A stretch of DNA of 5,918 bases from Acidobacteriaceae bacterium (GTDB taxonomy: Bacteria; Acidobacteriota; Terriglobia; Terriglobales; Acidobacteriaceae): contig JAICMT010000113.1 of assembly GCA_025929125.1 (NCBI GenBank), positions 1 through 5,918 of the forward strand, read 5' to 3'. The notes beneath the pieces were generated by a model, which ran no database searches, was not told the DNA's origin, and saw only the letters and a list, made by a program, of their open reading frames with translations. Within the stretch, counting starts at the first letter, position 1. Each line of letters opens with the position of its first letter. The position numbers and the translations under genes were made by a program. Positions 1 to 4,907 of the stretch are shown here, one piece after another.

Positions 1-780
1 GTCGCTGCGCGGCTCAACCACCTGCTCCGCTGCATTGATCATCGGGTCGGCGTCATGGTCGAAAGGGAAGTACTCGAGGTCCTTCTGGCGCGTGCCGTCG
101 ATCAGCCGGATTGCAATGCGCTTCGCATCCGCGTGCGCCGACACACTGTAGTTCGTTGGCAGCGACATGGGCAGCGCGGTCAGCGCCTCGCCAAGCGCGC
201 CGGACTTCGCCTCCTGCGCCGGACCGGGTGCATCCGGCTGTACGTTCAGGTTCAGGCCAAGGTGAGCTTTGCCTGGAACGCATTGGTCTTGGCAGACCAG
301 CCAGGAGATGTGCGCATCGAGGTGCGCAGTACCAATTGCGGAGCGGGCCGCTGTGAGGGTGACCGGAAATGTAACGTGATCCTTATACCCGAAGTCCATC
401 AGCGGTCCCAGCGGAAGCCGCGATGGAACAGGGAACTGCATTGGGCCCGCAGTAAAGCCCTGCGGCAGTGACCAGTCGATGTGAGGCGGCTCGCCCGAGT
501 CTCCTGCATTGACCCAGTACACGTGCCAACCTTGTTCCAGCGTCATGGCGAGGCCGACGACCTGTGAGCCTCCAGGTGCAATTGAGGGCCCCAGGGACAC
601 CAGTTCCGCCGTAAGGTGCTGCGCCTTCACCGGACCGGGCCCGCCGTTTCCTATGACGGCAATCTGCGCATGAAGCGGAGGCAAACCTGACGCGACCATC
701 CACAGGCCCGCTAGAAAGACGATCGCGCGCTGCAGCAAAGACCAGCACGTTCCTGCGCGTTCTTGAACGGGGAGGCTCAC
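1..780 (-). CDS. DsbD/ScsB-type thiol:disulfide interchange protein, N-terminal periplasmic part (3' end beyond window)
   Basis: The first 260 codons are visible, and the frame is still open at the left edge. Translation from GTG at 780 gives a positively charged start, a hydrophobic stretch (about residues 18-33) and a likely signal-peptide cleavage near LHAQ (36-39), so the product should be exported. Residues 55-180 match the N-terminal DsbD/ScsB-like domain: GWHVYWVNAGDSG (84-96), a W.LP.GF.AGPMQFP segment (103-117), an FGY motif (130-132) and WLVCQDQCVPG (160-170) with a CxxxC pair, C163 and C167. In this family the domain exchanges electrons with a membrane-embedded DsbD core and often a C-terminal thioredoxin domain; neither lies inside the window. 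The GTG is favoured because an in-frame TGA sits 13 codons upstream with no ATG between. The next candidate, M28, would destroy the signal peptide. No Shine-Dalgarno sequence is visible. Whether it serves cytochrome c maturation, general disulfide reduction or copper tolerance cannot be told. Confidence 0.82.
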   Translation of the reverse strand, partial: MSLPVQERAGTCWSLLQRAIVFLAGLWMVASGLPPLHAQIAVIGNGGPGPVKAQHLTAELVSLGPSIAPGGSQVVGLAMTLEQGWHVYWVNAGDSGEPPHIDWSLPQGFTAGPMQFPVPSRLPLGPLMDFGYKDHVTFPVTLTAARSAIGTAHLDAHISWLVCQDQCVPGKAHLGLNLNVQPDAPGPAQEAKSGALGEALTALPMSLPTNYSVSAHADAKRIAIRLIDGTRQKDLEYFPFDHDADPMINAAEQVVEPRSD

Positions 781-788
781 GTAAGTCG

Positions 789-794
789 ATTGTA
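789..794 (-). promoter_or_regulatory. -10-like hexamer TACAAT just upstream of the DsbD-like gene
   Basis: On the minus strand TACAAT (5/6 to TATAAT) ends 8 bases before the GTG start at 780. Transcription from it would begin at or next to the start codon, giving a leaderless mRNA. That would explain the missing Shine-Dalgarno sequence. A GTGACA (820-815) resembles a -35 box but lies 20 bases away, longer than usual, so the promoter is only tentative. Confidence 0.35.
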
Positions 795-797
795 GTC

Positions 798-824
798 GGC
801 GGTCGCATCGCAGTTGTCACCGCC
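798..824. repeat. Inverted repeat GGCGGT/ACCGCC between the CoA-binding and DsbD-like genes
   Basis: The arms at 798-803 and 819-824 are perfect 6-base inverted repeats separated by 15 bases. The element starts 3 bases after the CoA-binding stop codon and overlaps the region just upstream of the TACAAT hexamer. It could be a weak terminator hairpin for the upstream gene, though no T-tract follows, or an operator. Chance is possible in GC-rich DNA. Confidence 0.3.
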
Positions 825-827
825 AAG

Positions 828-1241
828 TCAGCGGCCGGAGTGCCTGCGGTGTTCAATCATGATGCAGCGGTCCATCACCACGTGGATGCCGCCCAGCTCG
901 GCCTTCTCCGCGGCTTCACGATTCACGATTCCCTGCTGCACCCACAGGTTCTTCAGCCCTAGCGCCAGCATCTCGTCCACGATCGCCGGAATCGCGTTTG
1001 GCAGCCGGAAGACGTCCACCACATCGGGCTTTAGCGGCAGTTCACTTAACGAGCTGTAGCACTTTTCTCCAAGCACCGTCTGCAGCGCCGGGTTGACCGG
1101 ATAGATTTTGTAGCCGTGCCGCTGCATGTACTCGGAGACGTAGTAGCTGGGCTTCGCAGGGTTGTCCGACAATCCGATCACCGCGATGGTGCGCCCACGT
1201 CCGTCTCCCAGCATTGCGTCAATGGTCTGTGCTTCATTCAT
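828..1241 (-). CDS. CoA-binding domain protein (YccU-like, CoA_binding_2 type)
   Basis: This 137-residue protein has the usual length of the stand-alone CoA-binding Rossmann family. Features in order: a nucleotide-binding start TIAVIGLSDNPAKPSYYV (18-35), GYKIYPVNP (43-51), a GEKCYSSL segment near residue 60, then DVVDVFR, the LWVQQG motif and a C-terminal VVMDRCIMIEH (about 121-131). These blocks are typical of YccU-like proteins. The family is related to the CoA-binding part of succinyl-CoA ligase but lacks the catalytic domains, and its cellular role is poorly defined, so no reaction is assigned. ATG at 1241 lies 15 bases after the DinB-like stop, which suggests co-transcription. Upstream there is only a modest purine-rich GGTGGGA. 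The product should be cytosolic, with no signal peptide or membrane segment. Confidence 0.87.
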   Translation of the reverse strand: MNEAQTIDAMLGDGRGRTIAVIGLSDNPAKPSYYVSEYMQRHGYKIYPVNPALQTVLGEKCYSSLSELPLKPDVVDVFRLPNAIPAIVDEMLALGLKNLWVQQGIVNREAAEKAELGGIHVVMDRCIMIEHRRHSGR

Positions 1242-1256
1242 CTTGGTCCCACCGTT

Positions 1257-1757
1257 TTATTTTTTCCACGCGCCCAGCAGGCGCCGCAGAACGATCAATT
1301 CGCCGATATGGTATGACGCGTGGTCTGCAATCAGCAGCGCCTCCCGCAGCAGGTTCTGTCCGGTACCCCACCGGAACGGCTTCACCAGGTCCGCCTCCGG
1401 CCTGAGAAGCAGTGCCTTAAAGCTCTCAAGGTCGGACTGGATCGCACCCAGCGACCGCTCCCATGCTTCCGCAGATGGAGGCGCCGGCTGCTTGGGCCAG
1501 TAGTCCTCCGGCCAGCGCTTGTGCTGATACCCACCGCTCGGCGGGGCAGAGAAGTCCAGGATGTCCCTTTGCGCGATCCGGAGGTGCTCCAGCAGCTGCC
1601 AGGCGGAATATGGCAGCCCCTCCGGAACTACTCCGCGCAGGTCCGCTGGAAAGTCCTTCACCGCATCGTGCAGCGTTGCGTGTGCCTGCCCGCCATCCAG
1701 CAACGCTATCAGCTGCTCACGCACTGCATCCACCGAAATCTCTTTCCCATCCGGCAT
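1257..1757 (-). CDS. DinB/YfiT-like metal-binding four-helix-bundle protein
   Basis: The 166-residue product fits the DinB_2 family, which folds as a four-helix bundle with a metal bound by three histidines. The probable ligands are H58 in the SAWQLLEHLRIAQRDIL helix (51-67) and H146 plus H150 in the C-terminal DHASYHIGELIVLRR helix (145-159). Some relatives are thiol-dependent transferases or hydrolases and many have no known function; this is not DNA polymerase IV, also called DinB. The start at 1757 is preferred over an in-frame ATG at 1799 because GAGGTG sits at good distance before it, while the upstream ATG lacks a convincing ribosome binding site and would add 14 unconserved-looking residues. 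It lies 95 bases after prfB and 15 before the CoA-binding gene. The substrate is unknown; the helices predict a soluble cytosolic protein. Confidence 0.87.
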   Translation of the reverse strand: MPDGKEISVDAVREQLIALLDGGQAHATLHDAVKDFPADLRGVVPEGLPYSAWQLLEHLRIAQRDILDFSAPPSGGYQHKRWPEDYWPKQPAPPSAEAWERSLGAIQSDLESFKALLLRPEADLVKPFRWGTGQNLLREALLIADHASYHIGELIVLRRLLGAWKK

Positions 1758-1762
1758 TCCAG

Positions 1763-1768
1763 CACCTC
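1763..1768 (-). promoter_or_regulatory. Ribosome binding site GAGGTG deciding the DinB-like start
   Basis: GAGGTG lies 5 bases before ATG 1757 on the minus strand and complements the 16S anti-Shine-Dalgarno sequence. It is the reason for choosing this start over the ATG at 1799. Confidence 0.7.
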
Positions 1769-1852
1769 GTAGCTCCGCCCCATTCGATGCCGAAGGCATG
1801 TGGATCGGCTCGCTTTAATCTGCGCTCTTGCGGCAGGTTCTTTGGGCCGGGA

Positions 1853-2984
1853 TTACACCACGTCGTCGGCTTCTACGGGAGCGGGAACTCCGCCCTCGCG
1901 CCTCATCCTCAGGTATCCACGGATAAACGGCTCCAGGTCGCCATCGAGCACGCGATCCACGTCGCCGACCTCCACCCGGGTGCGCAGGTCTTTGGCCATC
2001 CGATAGGGCTGCAGCACATAGCTGCGGATCTGCGATCCCCATCCGATGTCCAGCTTCGCGTCCTCGATCTTCTTGGTCGCCGCCTTTTTCTTCTCCAGCT
2101 CATACTCATAGAGCTTGGAGCGCAGCATCTTCATCGCGCGCTCTTTGTTCTTGTGCTGTGAACGCTCGTTCTGGCAACCGACCACAATCCCCGTCGGGAG
2201 ATGGGTAATCCGCACCGCGGAATCTGTCGTGTTCACGTGTTGCCCGCCTTTGCCGCCCGAGCGGTAGGTGTCGATCCGCAGGTCTTCGGTTCGGATATCG
2301 ATGTTGATGGTGTCGTCGATCTCGGGACTGACGAAGACACTGGCAAAGCTGGTATGCCGGCGCTTGGCGGAGTCAAACGGCGAAATCCGCACCAGCCGGT
2401 GCACGCCAGTCTCTCCTGAGAGAAGCCCGAACGCAAACTCGCCCGTGACGGTAAAGGTCGCTGACTTGATCCCGGCTTCATCGCCGTCCTGCAGCTCGTT
2501 TACTTCAGTCTTGAAGCCCTGGCGCTCGGCCCAGCGCAGATACATACGCATCAGCATCTCCGCCCAGTCCTGGCTTTCGGTTCCGCCCGCTCCCGGGTGT
2601 ACGGTCACGATAGCGTTCATGCCATCCATTTCGCCCGACAGCATGGTCTTCGATTCCAGTTTTTCGGCAAAGGACTCGAGCGCTGGAATCTCGCGCTCCA
2701 GATCGGTTTCGGTAGGCTCGCCTTCGCGAGCCAGCTCGAAGTATGCCGCGATGTCGTCGGAACGGCGCGCGAGCTCCGTGTCGTCGCCGAGCAGCGTCTC
2801 CAGCCGCTTGCGCTCGCGCATCAGCGGCTGCGAGCGAGAGGCATCCGCCCATACGCTTGGGTCGGAGATCTTGGTTTCGATGTCGGCAAGTTCGCGCCTC
2901 AGTCGCGGCGCGTCAAAGATACTCCCGCAGCTCGCGCACCCTGTCGCGAACCGGGGAGTAGCGGTACTCCAGTTCATCCAGCAT
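1853..2984 (-). CDS. prfB: Peptide chain release factor 2 (RF2), with programmed +1 frameshift
   Basis: RF2 ends translation at UAA and UGA and triggers peptidyl-tRNA hydrolysis. The gene is read in two frames: codons 1-23 run from ATG 2984 to CTT (2918-2916), the in-frame TGA (2915-2913) is bypassed by a +1 shift, and reading resumes at GAC (2914-2912). The joined product is 376 residues, against about 365 in E. coli. Visible landmarks are the N-terminal helical region ending LREYL|DAPRLRREL at the junction, the stop-codon-recognition SPF at 201-203 with RRHTSFASV after it, and the catalytic GGQ at 246-248 inside GGKGGQHVN. The C terminus continues about a dozen residues beyond the E. coli end (EGGVPAPVEADDVV). 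The start is fixed: an in-frame TAA lies 4 codons upstream and ATG 2984 is the only start before the shift. The nearest Shine-Dalgarno-like AAAGG is about 12 bases away, rather far. It is likely the first gene of the leftward block. Confidence 0.98.
2912..2926 (-). promoter_or_regulatory. prfB programmed +1 frameshift site
   Basis: The minus strand reads GGGAGTATCTTTGAC: an internal Shine-Dalgarno-like GGGAG, a 3-base spacer, the slippery CTT codon, then TGA C. This is the arrangement known from E. coli prfB (CUU UGA C with a Shine-Dalgarno element 3 bases upstream). When RF2 is scarce the ribosome pauses at UGA and slips +1, so the protein controls its own synthesis. Both halves code well only if joined here, which supports function. 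Confidence 0.96.
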
Positions 2985-2990
2985 TTGGAT

Positions 2991-2996
2991 AGTTTA
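2991..2996 (-). promoter_or_regulatory. -10-like TAAACT just upstream of prfB
   Basis: TAAACT (4/6 to TATAAT, fits TAnnnT) ends 6 bases before the prfB ATG at 2984. It would start transcription very near the start codon. It is weak by itself and listed because two other genes in the window show the same geometry. Confidence 0.2.
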
Positions 2997-3003
2997 CCTT
3001 TAT

Positions 3004-3019
3004 CGCTCTGAGGGGAGCG
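3004..3019. other. Small hairpin in the prfB upstream region
   Basis: CGCTC (3004-3008) and GAGCG (3015-3019) form a 5-bp stem with a 6-base loop, ending 19 bases before the prfB ATG on the minus strand. If the prfB transcript starts farther upstream, the hairpin lies in its leader. There is no T-tract, so it is not an intrinsic terminator. Confidence 0.25.
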
Positions 3020-3090
3020 CTGCGCCATCCGCCGGACCGCTCGGCCATAGAACCACTGCACATCGGCGCACCAACTGTGCCACACCCCAA
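3019..3090 (-). other. Patch with three tRNA D-arm-like TGGCNNAG motifs (possible tRNA remnant)
   Basis: On the minus strand TGGCACAG (3082-3075), TGGCCGAG (3047-3040) and TGGCGCAG (3027-3020) recur within 63 bases. The first lies in GGGGTGTGGCACAGTTGG, which resembles the 5' part of bacterial tRNA-Pro, and GCAC/GTGC (3080-3077 with 3071-3068) can pair as a D-stem. The second, TGGCCGAGCGGT, is like the D-arm of tRNA-Ser. No matching 3' acceptor strand, anticodon stem or TTCRA T-loop follows, so no complete tRNA can be folded. It may be a degenerate tRNA fragment or a coincidence. Confidence 0.25.
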
Positions 3091-3091
3091 G

Positions 3092-3097
3092 TATGAT
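3092..3097 (+). promoter_or_regulatory. -10-like hexamer TATGAT just upstream of the DUF1080 gene
   Basis: TATGAT (5/6 to TATAAT) ends 8 bases before ATG 3106, the same spacing as TACAAT before the DsbD-like gene. No good -35 box is seen 16-18 bases upstream. GGAAG at 3099-3103 is only 2 bases from the ATG, too close for a normal Shine-Dalgarno sequence, so a leaderless or near-leaderless transcript is plausible. Confidence 0.35.
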
Positions 3098-3105
3098 CGG
3101 AAGCC

Positions 3106-3948
3106 ATGTATCGACCGCTCCTGTTCGCAGCTGTTATTGCTGCCTCCCTCGCTGCCGCCCAGCCTCCAGCCGCCGCGCCTGCCCAGGCCAATCACGACCT
3201 CGGCTTCAAGGACACGCCCATGCTGCCCGGCCTGCCCTGGCATGTGCATGATCCCGATCGTCCGCACCCGCCGGTCGTTACGCCCGCGCCGGCCAGCAGC
3301 CCCGCCGCGCCGCCCTCCGACGCTATTGTGCTGTTCAACGGCACGGATCTCTCCGCGTGGCAGAGTCATTACAGCACCATCACGCGTGCCGGACGGCCTG
3401 GCCCTGTCGAGTGGAAGCTGGTAGACGGCGTCGTGGAAGTGGTGCCACACACCGGCGACATCGCCACCAAGAAGAGCTTCAAGGACGTCCAGCTGCACAT
3501 TGAGTGGTCCGCGCCTACGCCGCCTGTCGGCAACTCGCAGAATCGCGGTAACAGCGGAGTCCTGCTGATGGGCCTCTATGAGATCCAGGTTCTCGATCCC
3601 TGGGAGAACCCCACCTATGCCGATGGCCAGGCAGGGGCCATCTACGGCCAGTGGCCGCCGCTCGCTAACCCGGGCCGAAAGCCCGGTGAGTGGAATTCCT
3701 ACGACATCATCTTCGAAGCTCCCCGCATGGATGGCGACAAGCTCCTGCGCCCTGCCTATGCCACTGTTTTCTTCAACGGCGTGCTGGTCCAGAATCATCA
3801 GGAGCTGATGGGGCCCATGGTCTACCGCGCCGTGGCTCACTACTCCGCGCAACCGGCTGAAGCCCCGCTCGTGCTGCAGAATCACAACAGCCCGGTGCGC
3901 TTCCGCAACATCTGGTTGCGTGAGCTCTCGCTCGACACCAGTCACTAA
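3106..3948 (+). CDS. Secreted DUF1080 / 3-keto-disaccharide hydrolase domain protein
   Basis: The 280-residue product starts with a Sec-type signal peptide (MYRPLLFAAVIAASLAAA, likely cut near A18/Q19). An N-terminal segment, DTPMLPGLPWHVHDPDRP (36-53), and a Pro/Ala-rich linker (54-71) follow. The DUF1080 domain, a jelly-roll lectin/glucanase-like fold, fills about 73-276. Its landmarks are LFNGTDLSAW (76-85), WKLVDGVVEV (103-112), NSQNRGNSGV (143-152), YEIQVLD (158-164), TYADGQAGAIYGQ (170-182), PGEWNSYDIIFEAP (193-206) and FRNIWLREL (266-274). Family members include hydrolases of 3-keto-glycosides, and many homologues are uncharacterised, so the substrate is inference. The protein should act in the periplasm or outside the cell. 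It is transcribed away from prfB and alone, with no sugar transporter or oxidoreductase beside it. ATG 3106 is supported by the signal peptide directly after it. Confidence 0.92.
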   Translation: MYRPLLFAAVIAASLAAAQPPAAAPAQANHDLGFKDTPMLPGLPWHVHDPDRPHPPVVTPAPASSPAAPPSDAIVLFNGTDLSAWQSHYSTITRAGRPGPVEWKLVDGVVEVVPHTGDIATKKSFKDVQLHIEWSAPTPPVGNSQNRGNSGVLLMGLYEIQVLDPWENPTYADGQAGAIYGQWPPLANPGRKPGEWNSYDIIFEAPRMDGDKLLRPAYATVFFNGVLVQNHQELMGPMVYRAVAHYSAQPAEAPLVLQNHNSPVRFRNIWLRELSLDTSH

Positions 3949-3966
3949 GCCCGTTAACGAATGGGC
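3949..3966. terminator. Hairpin between convergent genes, possibly a bidirectional terminator
   Basis: GCCCGTT (3949-3955) and AATGGGC (3960-3966) form a 7-bp stem (one G-U pair on the plus-strand RNA) with an AACG loop. It fills almost the whole 20-base gap between the stop codons of the DUF1080 gene and the glycosylase gene. No T-tract follows on either strand, so it is a weak candidate for intrinsic termination, though its position suits a shared terminator. Confidence 0.45.
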
Positions 3967-3968
3967 CG

Positions 3969-4826
3969 CTATCTCTGGCACTCCGGGCACCAGTACGTAC
4001 TCCGCGCCTGGGTGCCCTGCTTTCGCATCTGGATGGTTGCGCCGCAGCGCCGGCACTCCTGCCCTGAGCGCCGGTAGACCCACACCCGGTCTTCCGAGTC
4101 CATACTGCGAGTCGTGCGCCTGTGGCCGGTATAGGTGACAATTCCGTCGCCCTTTCCGTCGACAACATTCGCTCGCATGTATCGAAGCGCGAATTCCACC
4201 AGCCGCTCTGTTTCTGTTCGTGTCAGCGTTTCCACCGTTCTCCACGGATTCACCTGTGCCGCAAACGCTACTTCGCTTTTGTACACATTGCCCAGCCCGG
4301 CCAGCACGCGCTGGTTCAGGAGCACGACACCCACCTCAGCCTCAGGGTGCTCGCGCGCATAGGACTCCAGACGGGCGACTCCCGTCTGTGGGGTGAACTC
4401 TTCCGCCAGAACGTCCGGCCCCAGCTTCGGCACCTGCGAGCTCCGGGCAAGCGAGCGCGCTGTATGGAACTCCGCAATGGGTACATGGAACGCCACGGCC
4501 TCATATGCCTCTGTCCGGACTACGCAACGCATCGCTCGTCTCGGCATGCGCCAGCGCTCGCCCGACCGGTAGAGATGCCAGCTGCCCGACATCAACATGT
4601 GCGTGACCAGGATCAGCGGCTCCGCGCCGCTCTGTCCGCGGGAGAAGTGCATCAGGCACCACTTCCCGCGCGACTCCACCCGCTCCACCATCCGGCCCAC
4701 CAGCGGCGCATCGTCATTCACGCGCGCCAGCCCGGCGAGCGCAGTCTCAAATCCTGTCACCAGCCGCCCACCCAGGGCCTGATTCAAACTCCTGGCCGTC
4801 CGGAAGATTGTGTCGCCTTCAGGCAT
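3969..4826 (-). CDS. Fpg/Nei-family DNA glycosylase/AP lyase (Nei-like)
   Basis: This 285-residue enzyme belongs to the Fpg/Nei base-excision repair family, which removes oxidised bases and cleaves the abasic strand. All catalytic parts are present: MPEGDT at the start (P2 as the Schiff-base nucleophile, E3 as acid), the beta-hairpin lysine K55 in SRGKW, the helix-two-turn-helix DNA-binding segment LLNQRVLAGLGNVYKSE (169-185), and a C-terminal zinc finger with C258, C261, C280 and C283 and the DNA-contacting R275. The HMLMSGSWHLYR block (76-87) and MPEGDT rather than MPELPE point to Nei (endonuclease VIII) rather than MutM/Fpg, so oxidised pyrimidines are the likelier substrate; the exact range is inference. 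ATG 4826 is certain because P2 must become the N terminus, and AGGTG precedes it. It lies 81 bases after the propeller gene and converges with the DUF1080 gene. Confidence 0.95.
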   Translation of the reverse strand: MPEGDTIFRTARSLNQALGGRLVTGFETALAGLARVNDDAPLVGRMVERVESRGKWCLMHFSRGQSGAEPLILVTHMLMSGSWHLYRSGERWRMPRRAMRCVVRTEAYEAVAFHVPIAEFHTARSLARSSQVPKLGPDVLAEEFTPQTGVARLESYAREHPEAEVGVVLLNQRVLAGLGNVYKSEVAFAAQVNPWRTVETLTRTETERLVEFALRYMRANVVDGKGDGIVTYTGHRRTTRSMDSEDRVWVYRRSGQECRRCGATIQMRKQGTQARSTYWCPECQR

Positions 4827-4830
4827 TCAG

Positions 4831-4835
4831 CACCT
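4831..4835 (-). promoter_or_regulatory. Ribosome binding site AGGTG of the Nei-like gene
   Basis: AGGTG lies 4 bases before ATG 4826 on the minus strand. It agrees with the start required by the N-terminal catalytic proline. Confidence 0.65.
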
Positions 4836-4884
4836 GTTTCCGCACAGCTCAAGCGGGGATAGCGCCGGCCACTGGGCATTCTCT

Positions 4885-4903
4885 CCGCAACCTTTCGTTG
4901 CAG
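4885..4903. terminator. Hairpin just after the beta-propeller gene
   Basis: On the minus strand CTGCAAC (4903-4897) and GTTGCGG (4891-4885) pair as a 7-bp stem with one wobble around a GAAAG loop, starting 4 bases after the TAG stop. No T-tract follows, so it may end or stabilise the transcript only weakly. Nothing else is seen in the 81-base gap except the glycosylase ribosome binding site. Confidence 0.35.
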
Positions 4904-4907
4904 GAAC

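Noticed and set aside
383..856. 157-codon minus-strand open frame starting inside the CoA-binding gene
   Set aside because: It is out of frame with the DsbD-like protein, which has a signal peptide and clear family motifs in the same DNA.
1820..1836. Bulged hairpin after prfB (CTGC with a bulged C, AAGA loop)
   Set aside because: Only 4+2 pairs with a bulge and no T-tract; too weak to call a terminator. Nothing else supportable is seen in the 95-base gap besides the DinB-like ribosome binding site.
1463..2161. 232-codon open frame on the plus strand across the DinB-like gene and the end of prfB
   Set aside because: It runs antisense through two confirmed genes and their gap, with a low-complexity translation.
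2268..3011. 247-codon plus-strand open frame opposite prfB
   Set aside because: It is the Ser/Arg-rich reverse frame of the RF2 gene, with no family resemblance.
2915..3085. N-terminal extension of the +1 prfB frame up to 3085
   Set aside because: The true N terminus is in the other frame from ATG 2984 through the frameshift site; the upstream translation in this frame matches nothing in RF2.
3670..3686. GC-rich hairpin CCGGGC/GCCCGG inside the DUF1080 gene
   Set aside because: It encodes the Pro-Gly-Arg-Lys-Pro-Gly part of a conserved family segment; the repeat is explained by codon choice.
2974..4245. Long (423-codon) open frame on the minus strand opposite the DUF1080 gene
   Set aside because: It is antisense to a clear DUF1080 protein, overlaps both the prfB start and the glycosylase end, and its translation shows no recognisable domain. 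It is a frame shadow of GC-rich coding DNA.
4122..4862. 246-codon plus-strand open frame opposite the glycosylase gene
   Set aside because: It lies antisense to a gene with every catalytic residue in place.
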